64,000 nt of DNA. It comes from Pseudomonas sp. Choline-02u-1 (GTDB lineage: Bacteria > Pseudomonadota > Gammaproteobacteria > Pseudomonadales > Pseudomonadaceae). How positions within the stretch are numbered: the stretch's first letter is position 1; every line of letters starts with the position of its first letter. The translations under genes were made by a program, and so were the position numbers. The notes below the pieces were generated by a model, which made no database searches, was not told where the DNA came from, and saw only the letters and a program-made list of their open reading frames with translations. This document shows, piece by piece, positions 9,412 to 17,249 of the stretch. Location: the NCBI RefSeq assembly GCF_002836515.1, contig NZ_PJBC01000065.1:186001-250000 (forward strand). Direction: 5' to 3'.

Positions 9412-10695
9412 ATGAGCAAGAAAAACACCTCGAGCCTTGTCACCCGCATCATGATCGGGCTGGTCGCCGGGATCGTCGTCGGCATCCTTCTCAACCAGTT
9501 TCCGGAGCACAAGGCATGGTTTATCGACAACCTGCTGCAGCCGGCCGGTGATCTGTTTATCCGGCTGATGAAGATGATCGTGGTGCCGCTGGTCTTTGCC
9601 TGCATGGTGGTCGGCATTGCTGGCGCCGGCAGCACAAAAGCGCTCGGGCGAGTCGGCATCAAGACGCTGGTCTACTTCTTTACCATCACCAGTATTGCCA
9701 TCGTCTTCGGGCTGGTCGTCGGTAACGTATTCCAACCCGGCGCCGGCGCGGACTTCAGCAGCACCCTGCAAGCACCGGCATCCGCTTTGGCCACTGCCGG
9801 GGAAACGCAAAACCTTGGCCGAACGCTGGTCAACATCGTGCCCGATAACATCGTGCTGGCGATGTCCCAGGGCAAACTGCTGTCGGTGCTGTTTTTCGCT
9901 ATTGTGTTCGGCTGCGCCTTGTCAATGCTGCCCGAGCAGCAAAGGGCGCCTTTGATCGCAGTCATGCAAGCCATTTCGGACACCATGTTCAAAGTTACCC
10001 ATCTGGTCATGCACTATTCGCCGATCGGCATCTTCGGCCTGATCGGAGTCACCGTGGCCAGCTTCGGTCTCAGTGCGTTGATGCCGCTGGCCAAGCTGAT
10101 CGCTGTCACTTACCTGGCGGTGTTGCTGTTCGCATTCGGCGTACTGGGGCTGGTGGCACGCATCGCCGGCATCGGATTTTTTCACCTTCTCAGGGAAATC
10201 CGCAGTGAACTCATACTGGCTTACAGCAGCGCGGCGTCCGCCACGGTGATGCCGCAACTGATTGAAAAAATGCAGCGATATGGCGCGCCGCGCTCAATCA
10301 CCAGCATGGTCATTCCCTTGGGCTATTCATTCAATCTCGATGGCGCTTCACTGTTTGCAGGGCTGGGAACCCTGTTCATCGCCCAGGCTTACGGCATCGA
10401 CCTGGGCTGGGCCGATCAAGCCATGCTGGTATTGATCATGGTGCTGACGTCCAAAGGGGCCGCAGGGGTGCCGGGCTTCATGTTCATCATTTTGACCGCG
10501 ACGCTGACTACCGCAGGATTGCCGGTAGAAGGCGTCGCGATCATTGCTGGCGTCTATCGCCTGATGGACATGCCCGTCACCGCTCTCAATGTGCTGGGCA
10601 ATGCCTTGGCGCCGTTGGTCATCGCCCGATGGGAGGGCCAGCTGAAAGCACCCGAGGACGCGGCAGCTGCAGATCAGCCGACGCTGCAAGCCTGA
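9412..10695 (+). CDS. Dicarboxylate/amino-acid:cation symporter (DAACS family)
   Basis: The 427-residue membrane protein is a sodium- or proton-coupled symporter of the DctA/GltP type. It shows the serine-rich hairpin SSAASATVMPQLI and the unwound-helix motif GYSFNLDGAS, a variant of the family NMDGT signature in which threonine is replaced by alanine. The DMPVTALNVLGNALA segment near the C terminus carries the conserved Asp and Asn of the transport site. Start ATG 9412 follows AAAAAAGGGG. The expected substrate is a C4-dicarboxylate or acidic amino acid, but the altered motif makes this uncertain. Confidence 0.87.
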   Translation: MSKKNTSSLVTRIMIGLVAGIVVGILLNQFPEHKAWFIDNLLQPAGDLFIRLMKMIVVPLVFACMVVGIAGAGSTKALGRVGIKTLVYFFTITSIAIVFGLVVGNVFQPGAGADFSSTLQAPASALATAGETQNLGRTLVNIVPDNIVLAMSQGKLLSVLFFAIVFGCALSMLPEQQRAPLIAVMQAISDTMFKVTHLVMHYSPIGIFGLIGVTVASFGLSALMPLAKLIAVTYLAVLLFAFGVLGLVARIAGIGFFHLLREIRSELILAYSSAASATVMPQLIEKMQRYGAPRSITSMVIPLGYSFNLDGASLFAGLGTLFIAQAYGIDLGWADQAMLVLIMVLTSKGAAGVPGFMFIILTATLTTAGLPVEGVAIIAGVYRLMDMPVTALNVLGNALAPLVIARWEGQLKAPEDAAAADQPTLQA

Positions 10696-10697
10696 AG

Positions 10698-11609
10698 CTA
10701 TTCGCCCCGGTGCTCGGTACCCACTGCGCGTTTACCTGCCGAGCCTGTTTCATCAGGGCTCGGCTTGTCAGCCTGCGGCGCACCGCTTTCGCTGCGAATC
10801 TGCGCATGGCTGATCAGCGCGAAGATGAAACTGCCGCCAATGATGTTCCCCGCCAATGTCGGCCCGGCGAATACCGCCCAGAAATCACTCCACGGCAATT
10901 CGCCGGCAAACACCAGATACGACACTTCCGCCGATCCGACGACGATATGGGTGAAGTCGCCCAGTGCCATGAAGTAAGTGATGAGGATGATGATCCACAT
11001 CTTCGCGCTCTCCATGGACGGGATCATCCAGACCATGGTGGCGATCATCCAGCCGGAAACGATGCCCTTGGCAAACATCTGACTGGCACTGTGCTCCATG
11101 ACCTTGCGGCCGATTTCGAGGAAGGCGACGTCGGTCTTGCTGTCGAAGATCGGCAGCTCCAGCATCACGTAGGCGACCAGAATCGTCCCGCAGAGGTTGC
11201 CGATCAGGACCACGCTCCACAGGCGGATCAATCGGGCGAAATTGAGCAGCGTCGGTTTGGTCATCACCGGTAGCACGGCGGTCAGGGTGTTCTCGGTGAA
11301 CAGTTGCTGGCGCGCAAGGATCACTGCGAGGAACCCCGCGCAGTAGCCAAAACTGGCGATCACCTTGAATTCGTCACCATCAGGCAAGCGCGAATTGAGT
11401 AAACCCATGCCCATCAGCGACAGGCCCATGGTCAGGCCTGCCGCCAGCGCTGACCACCACAGCGCGGCAATGCTGCGCTCCAGCTCCTGATCGCCCTGGG
11501 TGCGGATGATTTCATGCAGAACGGCCGCGCGCGGCGGCTGGCTCTTCTCGACTTCGTGCTGTTCCTTGGCCGAGAGGTCGGGGGTCTTGTCGCTGGTGGG
11601 GGTGGTCAT
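10698..11609 (-). CDS. Formate/nitrite transporter (FNT) family protein, YfdC-like
   Basis: The 303-residue protein has a charged cytoplasmic N terminus of about 45 residues, six membrane helices of the FNT fold and a polar C-terminal tail. The longer N terminus and the sequence (LARQQLFTENTLTAVLP, LGDFTHIVVGS) fit the YfdC-like branch rather than FocA or NirC. It would form a pentameric channel for small anions. It is convergent with the symporter gene, with only 2 bases between the two stop codons. Confidence 0.85.
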   Translation of the reverse strand: MTTPTSDKTPDLSAKEQHEVEKSQPPRAAVLHEIIRTQGDQELERSIAALWWSALAAGLTMGLSLMGMGLLNSRLPDGDEFKVIASFGYCAGFLAVILARQQLFTENTLTAVLPVMTKPTLLNFARLIRLWSVVLIGNLCGTILVAYVMLELPIFDSKTDVAFLEIGRKVMEHSASQMFAKGIVSGWMIATMVWMIPSMESAKMWIIILITYFMALGDFTHIVVGSAEVSYLVFAGELPWSDFWAVFAGPTLAGNIIGGSFIFALISHAQIRSESGAPQADKPSPDETGSAGKRAVGTEHRGE

Positions 11610-11701
11610 GGCGTGAGAACCGTGGGGGGTGGTGTTTAGCTACGACTCCCGCGGCTCACGACTGTTCAGTGGTCAGATAAAGATTCGGTGGCTGCACAAC
11701 C

Positions 11702-11820
11702 GCATTCGCGAGCAAGCCCGCTCCCACAAGGGAACGCATTCCAATTCCAAATGTGGAGCGGGATTGCTTCCGCAAGGGAACGCATTCCAAATGTGGGAGC
11801 GGGCTTGCTCGCGAAGGGCG
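11702..11820. repeat. Triple REP, family A
   Basis: Three family-A REP arms occur in a row: about 11705-11728 (complement orientation), 11752-11776 (degenerate, with GGATTGCTTCCGCAAGG) and 11792-11817 (canonical). The phrase AACGCATTCCAA recurs between arms, so the block looks like a local duplication. It lies in the 222-base gap between the divergently arranged FNT start and the thioesterase 3' end; nothing else is seen there. Confidence 0.82.
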
Positions 11821-11831
11821 CGCCGCCCATG

Positions 11832-12239
11832 TCACCTGGTAACGGGTTCATCTTCCTGAAACTGGTCTTTCACATATTTGATCTCGGTTCGCCCGTGCGG
11901 CGCCGGCAGGCCGTCTTCGCCGAGATTGACGAAAACCATCTTCTCGACGGTCAGGATGCTCTTGCGGGTGATCTTGTTGCGCACTTCGCAGGTCAGGGTG
12001 ATCGAGGTGCGGCCGAATTCGGTGGCGGTGATGCCCAGTTCGATGATGTCGCCCTGGCGCGAGGCGCTGACGAAGTTGATTTCCGAGATGTACTTGGTCA
12101 CGACACGCTGGTTGCCCAGTTGCACGATCGCGTAGATCGCTGCTTCTTCATCGATCCAGCGCAGCAGGCTGCCGCCGAACAGGGTGCCGTTGGGGTTGAG
12201 GTCTTCGGGTTTTACCCATTTGCGGGTGTGGAAATTCAT
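11832..12239 (-). CDS. Acyl-CoA thioesterase, hotdog fold (YciA-like)
   Basis: The 135-residue protein has the hotdog-fold signature NPNGTLFGGSLLRWIDEEAA (residues 15-34), including the aspartate expected in the active site of YciA-type acyl-CoA thioesterases. Such enzymes hydrolyse acyl-CoAs to free acid and CoA. The start at 12239 is supported by CAGGAG 6-7 bases upstream; the open frame reaches 12326 but without a better site. Transcribed alone, head to head with the ahcY leader. Confidence 0.86.
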   Translation of the reverse strand: MNFHTRKWVKPEDLNPNGTLFGGSLLRWIDEEAAIYAIVQLGNQRVVTKYISEINFVSASRQGDIIELGITATEFGRTSITLTCEVRNKITRKSILTVEKMVFVNLGEDGLPAPHGRTEIKYVKDQFQEDEPVTR

Positions 12240-12437
12240 GTTCACTCCTGAGCGCTTGCCGAAAGATGCGCCCATCTTGGCAGACCGATCAGTCAGGCTC
12301 CAGCCAGCTGCGACTATGGTCGCCATTGGCGATCTTCATCTGGCCGACAGAAACCCTTTGGAAGATCAGCCCGGGCAGCTATAATCGCCCCCGTTTTAAA
12401 ACGGTCATCTTCGATTGATACCGTTTTCCCGCCACCT

Positions 12438-12530
12438 GTCCGAGGGGCGCTGCAGCAGGTTCGACCTGTCAGGCTCGGATGGGGCGTTGACCGGCTCACG
12501 CCGGACACTAAACGCACAACGGCGCCCATT
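12438..12530 (+). promoter_or_regulatory. S-adenosylhomocysteine (SAH) riboswitch
   Basis: The leader of ahcY carries the SAH riboswitch pattern. A closing stem pairs TCCGAG (12439-12444) with CTCGGA (12474-12479). GGGCGC (12445-12450) can pair with the distal GCGCCC (12522-12527), giving the pseudoknotted core. GCGTT (12484-12488) pairs with AACGC (12511-12515) around a CCGGC..GCCGG hairpin at 12491-12504. Location directly before S-adenosylhomocysteine hydrolase in a Pseudomonas matches the known distribution. The class is known to raise expression when SAH accumulates. Confidence 0.9.
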
Positions 12531-12551
12531 CGCATACATTACGAATGGAGG
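12526..12551 (+). promoter_or_regulatory. Candidate anti-Shine-Dalgarno hairpin of the SAH riboswitch expression platform
   Basis: CCATTCG (12526-12532) can pair with CGAATGG (12542-12548), covering the first two bases of the GGAGG ribosome site (12547-12551) of ahcY. The first two bases of this hairpin also belong to the distal pseudoknot strand of the riboswitch, so the two pairings compete. This is my reading of the sequence, not a tested structure. Confidence 0.55.
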
Positions 12552-12557
12552 CTCTTC

Positions 12558-13967
12558 ATGAGCGCTGTCAACACGCCTGCCGATTTTACCGATTACAAAG
12601 TTGCCGACATGTCCCTGGCTGCCTGGGGCCGTCGCGAAACCATCATCGCCGAATCGGAAATGCCTGCCCTGATGGGCCTGCGCCGCAAGTACGCCTCCGA
12701 GCAGCCGCTCAAGGGCGCGAAAATCCTCGGCTGCATCCACATGACCATTCAGACTGCCGTGCTGATCGAAACCCTGGTTGCCCTGGGTGCCGAAGTGCGC
12801 TGGTCGTCCTGCAACATTTTCTCCACTCAGGATCAGGCCGCTGCCGCTATCGCCGCTGCCGGTATCCCGGTGTTCGCCTGGAAAGGCGAGACTGAAGAAG
12901 AGTACGAGTGGTGCCTGGAGCAGACCATCCTCAAGGACGGTCAGCCATGGGACGCCAACATGATCCTTGACGACGGCGGCGATCTCACCGAGCTGCTGCA
13001 CAAGAAATACCCGCAAGTGCTCGATCGCGTTCACGGCGTGACCGAAGAAACCACCACCGGCGTACACCGTCTGCTGGACATGCTGGCCAAGGGCGAGCTG
13101 AAGATCCCGGCCATCAACGTCAACGACTCGGTGACCAAGTCCAAGAACGACAACAAGTACGGCTGCCGTCACAGCCTGAACGATGCGATCAAGCGTGGCA
13201 CCGACCACCTGCTGTCCGGCAAGCAAGCGCTGGTCATCGGTTACGGTGACGTGGGCAAGGGCTCGGCCCAGTCCCTGCGTCAGGAAGGCATGATCGTCAA
13301 GGTTTCCGAAGTCGACCCGATCTGCGCCATGCAAGCCTGCATGGACGGTTTCGAACTGGTATCGCCGTTCATCGACGGTATCAACGACGGTTCCGAAGCG
13401 AGCATCGACAAAGCACTGCTGGGCAAGATCGACCTGATCGTGACCACCACCGGTAACGTCAATGTTTGCGACGCGAACATGCTCAAGGCCCTGAAGAAGC
13501 GCGCTGTGGTCTGCAACATCGGTCACTTCGACAACGAAATCGACACCGCTTTCATGCGCAAGAACTGGGCGTGGGAAGAAGTGAAGCCACAGGTGCACAA
13601 GGTTCACCGCACCGGCGCCGGCAGCTTCGATCCACAGAACGACGACTACCTGATCCTGCTGGCCGAAGGCCGTCTGGTGAACCTGGGCAACGCCACCGGT
13701 CACCCGAGCCGCATCATGGACGGTTCGTTCGCCAACCAGGTTCTGGCTCAGATCTTCCTGTTCGGCCAGAAGTACGCCGACCTGTCGCCAGCGCAGAAAG
13801 CCGAGCGTCTGACCGTTGAAGTGCTGCCCAAGAAACTCGACGAAGAAGTGGCCCTGGAAATGGTCCGCGGCTTCGGCGGTGTGGTCACCCAACTGACCAA
13901 GCAACAGGCTGACTACATCGGCGTCACCGTCGAAGGCCCGTTCAAGCCGCACGCTTATCGCTACTGA
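12558..13967 (+). CDS. ahcY: S-adenosylhomocysteine hydrolase (adenosylhomocysteinase)
   Basis: The 469-residue enzyme splits S-adenosylhomocysteine to homocysteine and adenosine, removing the inhibitor formed by methyltransferases. The NAD+-binding loop GYGDVGKG is at 228-235, and the C-terminal tail ends in the conserved KPHAYRY. The insertion near residues 130-180 found in many bacterial enzymes is present. ATG 12558 follows GGAGG by 6 bases. The SAH riboswitch lies directly upstream and metF follows after a REP pair, so the locus serves the methyl cycle. Confidence 0.97.
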   Translation: MSAVNTPADFTDYKVADMSLAAWGRRETIIAESEMPALMGLRRKYASEQPLKGAKILGCIHMTIQTAVLIETLVALGAEVRWSSCNIFSTQDQAAAAIAAAGIPVFAWKGETEEEYEWCLEQTILKDGQPWDANMILDDGGDLTELLHKKYPQVLDRVHGVTEETTTGVHRLLDMLAKGELKIPAINVNDSVTKSKNDNKYGCRHSLNDAIKRGTDHLLSGKQALVIGYGDVGKGSAQSLRQEGMIVKVSEVDPICAMQACMDGFELVSPFIDGINDGSEASIDKALLGKIDLIVTTTGNVNVCDANMLKALKKRAVVCNIGHFDNEIDTAFMRKNWAWEEVKPQVHKVHRTGAGSFDPQNDDYLILLAEGRLVNLGNATGHPSRIMDGSFANQVLAQIFLFGQKYADLSPAQKAERLTVEVLPKKLDEEVALEMVRGFGGVVTQLTKQQADYIGVTVEGPFKPHAYRY

Positions 13968-13989
13968 TTGACGCGTCGGCCTGCCTCCC

Positions 13990-14085
13990 CTGTGGGAGCG
14001 GGCTTGCCCGCGAAGGCGATCAGTCCTTCAACATCTTTGTTGACTGACCCAGCGCATTCGCGAGCAAGCCCGCTCCCACAGGGGC
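13990..14085. repeat. REP inverted pair, family A
   Basis: Two opposed family-A arms (about 13991-14016 and 14055-14084) lie between ahcY and metF, which read in the same direction. The structure could separate the expression of the two genes. Confidence 0.85.
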
Positions 14086-14126
14086 TTTGCAAGCTTCAAA
14101 GGCTTTGTGTTCCAAAGGGTATGACC

Positions 14127-14972
14127 ATGTCCCAAGACCGTCGCTACAGCTTCGAGTTTTTCCCGACCAAGACCGATGCCGGGCAGGAAAAGCTGCTCGC
14201 CACTGCCCGTCAACTGGCCACTTACAACCCTGATTTCTTTTCCTGCACCTACGGCGCTGGCGGCTCGACCCGTGACCGCACGCTCAATACCGTGTTGCAG
14301 CTCGAAAGCGAAGTCAAAGTACCCGCCGCACCGCACCTGTCGTGCGTCGGCGACAGCAAGGACGACCTGCGCGGCCTGCTGAACGAATACAAGGCTGCCG
14401 GCATCAAGCGCATCGTCGCCCTGCGTGGCGATTTGCCGTCCGGCATGGGCATGACCAGCGGTGAGCTGCGTCACGCCAATGAACTGGTCGAATTCATTCG
14501 TGAAGAGACCGGCGACCATTTCCACATCGAAGTCGCCGCCTACCCGGAGATGCATCCGCAGGCGCGCAACTATGAGGACGATCTCGCCAACTTCGTGCGC
14601 AAGGCCCGTGCCGGTGCCGACAGCGCGATCACCCAGTACTTCTTCAACGCCGACAGCTACTTCTACTTCGTCGACCGTTTGCAGGCACTGGGCGTGGATC
14701 TGCCGATCGTGCCGGGGATCATGCCGATCACCAACTACAGCAAACTCGCGCGTTTCTCCGATGCCTGCGGTGCGGAAATCCCGCGCTGGATCCGCAAGCA
14801 ACTGGAGGCTTACGGCGATGACACGCAAAGCATTCAACGTTTTGGCGAGCAAGTCGTCAGCGAGATGTGCGAACGCCTGTTGCAGGGTGGCGCACCGGGA
14901 CTGCACTTCTACTCGATGAACCAGGCCGAACCTAGCCTGGCGATCTGGAACAACCTCAAGCTACCGCGCTGA
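14127..14972 (+). CDS. metF: 5,10-methylenetetrahydrofolate reductase
   Basis: The 281-residue FAD-dependent enzyme reduces 5,10-methylene-THF to 5-methyl-THF, the methyl donor for methionine synthesis. The protein starts MSQDRRYSFEFFPTKT, with the family's FEFFPP-like motif, and its length is normal for bacterial MetF. ATG 14127 was chosen because AAGGG (14115-14119) is 7 bases upstream; ATG 14121 in the same frame would be only 1 base from it. Pairs functionally with ahcY upstream. A clear terminator follows. Confidence 0.95.
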   Translation: MSQDRRYSFEFFPTKTDAGQEKLLATARQLATYNPDFFSCTYGAGGSTRDRTLNTVLQLESEVKVPAAPHLSCVGDSKDDLRGLLNEYKAAGIKRIVALRGDLPSGMGMTSGELRHANELVEFIREETGDHFHIEVAAYPEMHPQARNYEDDLANFVRKARAGADSAITQYFFNADSYFYFVDRLQALGVDLPIVPGIMPITNYSKLARFSDACGAEIPRWIRKQLEAYGDDTQSIQRFGEQVVSEMCERLLQGGAPGLHFYSMNQAEPSLAIWNNLKLPR

Positions 14973-14990
14973 AGGGTTTTCATGCGGTAC

Positions 14991-15013
14991 AAAAGGCCCT
15001 GATCGGGCCTTTT
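14991..15013 (+). terminator. Rho-independent terminator after metF
   Basis: AAAGGCCC and GGGCCTTT form an 8-bp stem around a short TGATC loop, ending in a T run. It lies 18 bases after the metF stop codon. Confidence 0.85.
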
Positions 15014-15033
15014 CACTAAAAAGCACCAATGGA

Positions 15034-16128
15034 ATGTTGTCGTCAATGATCTGCGCGCAAACAAAAAAACGCCCTCAACTGGTCTATCTGGTTTTCGGCG
15101 CCGAGACCTACCATCAAGAAGCTGTTTTCAGCATCGCCAGTGCTTTGGCGTGGTTGCGCGAAACACCGGATGCCCCGATCGACATCCAGGTCTTCACCGA
15201 CAATCCGCAACCCTATGAACAGCTTCCCGTACGTGTTCGCCCTCTTGACGCGCAAACGCGCCAGACATGGAGCGAGCCCCACGGTTATCACTTCCGCATC
15301 AAACACGTCGCATTGCGCTCGGTACTGGCCGAATACGAAACGGCGCTGTTGATCGACACCGATACGTTTTTCCACTGCTCGCCGCTCAAACTGTTCGAGC
15401 GGGTGCAGCCCGGCACCCTGCTGTGCAATGACTACCACGCCCGATATGGCGACAACAAAGCGAGCCTGCTTTACCGCACACTGTCGGCAACACTGCTGGA
15501 CAAGGGCCTGACTGACGATCACATGCGCCTGCTCAACTCTGGCGTCATCGGTTTGCACCGGCAGGACGCCCATGTGCTCGACCGCTCCATCGCCTTGATT
15601 GATGAATTGTTTCCGGCTGCACAGGGCGCCTACACCCTCGAAGAGTTCTGCCTGTCAGTGGCCGCCTATCGCACGCTGGACGTCAACAAGTGCCCGGACC
15701 TGATCCATCATTACTGGAGTCGCAAACATCTGTTCAGGGCCAAGGTTCAGGCCTGGGTCGCCAAACACGGCGACAATCCGACCGGCCAGGCTGCACTGGA
15801 CGACACCCGCCGCGTATCACCGCAATTGCCCCGACCACCGCGCCTGCAGCGCGTGTTTCACAAGCTCATTACGCTGCTGTTGCCGGCACATCTGCGTCAG
15901 TTCATCCGCGAAATCCTCTACGGCTGCTATGAACACCCCAACGAGTTCGATCAGGCGTGTGCACGGGTGTGGTGGGACAAGGCGCTGCAAAACCAGCAGG
16001 AACGCATTGGCAAGCCGGTTTGCCAGCACTTGCTCAAAGACTGGTTCAGTCGTGGCCTGGTCAAGCGGATCCTGGGAACACGCCACGCAACGGTCCATCA
16101 ACATTTGCTCAAAACTTCGAGCAAATAA
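15034..16128 (+). CDS. Putative nucleotide-sugar glycosyltransferase (GT-A like), orphan
   Basis: I do not recognise the exact family. The 364-residue product begins with a Rossmann-like strand (QLVYLVFGAETYHQ) and has LLIDTDTFF, where D108-T-D110 looks like the DxD metal and sugar-nucleotide site of GT-A glycosyltransferases. A later LNSGVIGL segment also fits that fold. The C-terminal third is basic and helix-rich, without membrane segments. No polysaccharide genes are adjacent. The start may be ATG 15034 or ATG 15046; neither has a strong ribosome site. Acceptor and product are unknown. Confidence 0.6.
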   Translation: MLSSMICAQTKKRPQLVYLVFGAETYHQEAVFSIASALAWLRETPDAPIDIQVFTDNPQPYEQLPVRVRPLDAQTRQTWSEPHGYHFRIKHVALRSVLAEYETALLIDTDTFFHCSPLKLFERVQPGTLLCNDYHARYGDNKASLLYRTLSATLLDKGLTDDHMRLLNSGVIGLHRQDAHVLDRSIALIDELFPAAQGAYTLEEFCLSVAAYRTLDVNKCPDLIHHYWSRKHLFRAKVQAWVAKHGDNPTGQAALDDTRRVSPQLPRPPRLQRVFHKLITLLLPAHLRQFIREILYGCYEHPNEFDQACARVWWDKALQNQQERIGKPVCQHLLKDWFSRGLVKRILGTRHATVHQHLLKTSSK

Positions 16129-16215
16129 GGCTGTTGCGGCCAATCCGCACGGGGACTGCGCGAAACATGCATGCCAGAGCTTCTCATCTGGCGTTTCGCG
16201 TACTAACCTCAGGCC

Positions 16216-17028
16216 ATGCCCGTCATCGCCCAACTGCTGAGCGTTATCCTTCTGACTTGCCTGAGCTTCGCCGCTCGGGGCGAGAAGTTGCGCATTGTCA
16301 CCGAGCCATGGGCGCCGTACGTGTACGAACAGGACGGGCAGAACCTCGGTCTGGACTACGAAACCACAGCCATCGTGTTCAAGCGGTTGGGCATTGAAGT
16401 TCAATGGCAGTTCCTGCCGTGGAAGCGCTGCCTGTCGATGCTTGAAACCGGTCAGGCCGACGGTGCGCTGGACATTTTTCACAGCGCCGAGCGTGATGCC
16501 ACCCTGCTCTACCCCAGCGAACCGTTGTCCGATGTTGAATTCGTGATGTTCTACGCCAACGATCGGCCGCACCCGTTCAGCACACTCGAACAGCTCAAGG
16601 GCCTGACCATCGGCACCTCGCCGGGCTATCTGTACAGCCCGGATTTCAGCCAGTCGAACTTGTTCAACCGCGAACCGGCGCCCACCCATGAGGCCAACTT
16701 CGGCAAACTGGTGCGCGGGCGTATCGACCTGCTGATCACTGATCGCCGCGTCGGCCAGCATTTGCTCGATGAACTGAATATTCGCGATCTGATCACGGAA
16801 AACCCGACAGTTATCAGCCGTCAGAGCCAGTTTCTCGCGGTTCGGCGCAATGCTGGCATGGACTTGCTGGTGCAGCGTTTCGGCGCCGAACTCAGGCGTT
16901 TCAAGCGCGAACCGGCCTACGCCGAACTCAGCGCGCGCTATGGCGCCGCACCGGTTGACAGCGCATCACTGCGCTCGGCCACGGCCAACGGCAAAACCGT
17001 TGAGCAGCAGGAAAGCAGCGCGCAGTGA
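16216..17028 (+). CDS. Periplasmic substrate-binding protein (SBP_bac_3 type)
   Basis: The 270-residue product has a signal peptide (residues 1-22) and a family-3 solute-binding domain starting KLRIVTEPWAPYVYEQDG. Such domains bind amino acids or similar polar ligands in the periplasm. No permease or ATPase gene is adjacent, so it may serve a distant transporter or act as a sensor. It overlaps the rhlE promoter region at its 3' end. Ligand not predictable. Confidence 0.82.
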   Translation: MPVIAQLLSVILLTCLSFAARGEKLRIVTEPWAPYVYEQDGQNLGLDYETTAIVFKRLGIEVQWQFLPWKRCLSMLETGQADGALDIFHSAERDATLLYPSEPLSDVEFVMFYANDRPHPFSTLEQLKGLTIGTSPGYLYSPDFSQSNLFNREPAPTHEANFGKLVRGRIDLLITDRRVGQHLLDELNIRDLITENPTVISRQSQFLAVRRNAGMDLLVQRFGAELRRFKREPAYAELSARYGAAPVDSASLRSATANGKTVEQQESSAQ

Positions 17029-17034
17029 TTGCTC

Positions 17035-17043
17035 TGTTATACT
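17035..17043 (+). promoter_or_regulatory. Candidate extended -10 promoter of rhlE
   Basis: TGTTATACT gives TATACT at 17038-17043 preceded by the extended TG at 17035-17036. No good -35 box is visible at the right distance. If used, transcription would start near 17050 and give rhlE an untranslated leader of about 200 bases (17050-17249) with small hairpins such as GGACG/CGTCC at 17167-17182 and GGGC/GCCC at 17219-17229. Confidence 0.5.
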
Positions 17044-17249
17044 CCGGCGTTCCCGCCAGGCTCACGCCCGGACGCCCGGAACCGTAACAGGCCTCACGAC
17101 CCGCTACAGCGCAGCTTTCAGCCCGCGCGAGCGCTCCTGACGAGCCTTCGGAACCGCCGCTGGACCGGACGGGATTGCGTCCTCTTAAACGTGATTCGCG
17201 CCAGGCAAGACTCCCATTGGGCCAAGCCCTAACTAAAACAGGATTACTC

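Noticed and set aside
10738..10764. Strong stem GCCGAGCC/GGCTCGGC considered as terminator of the symporter gene
   Set aside because: It lies inside the 3' coding part of the FNT gene and has no T run, so terminator function is not supported.
12405..13952. 515-codon frame opposite ahcY
   Set aside because: ahcY is certain, and the frame runs through the riboswitch.
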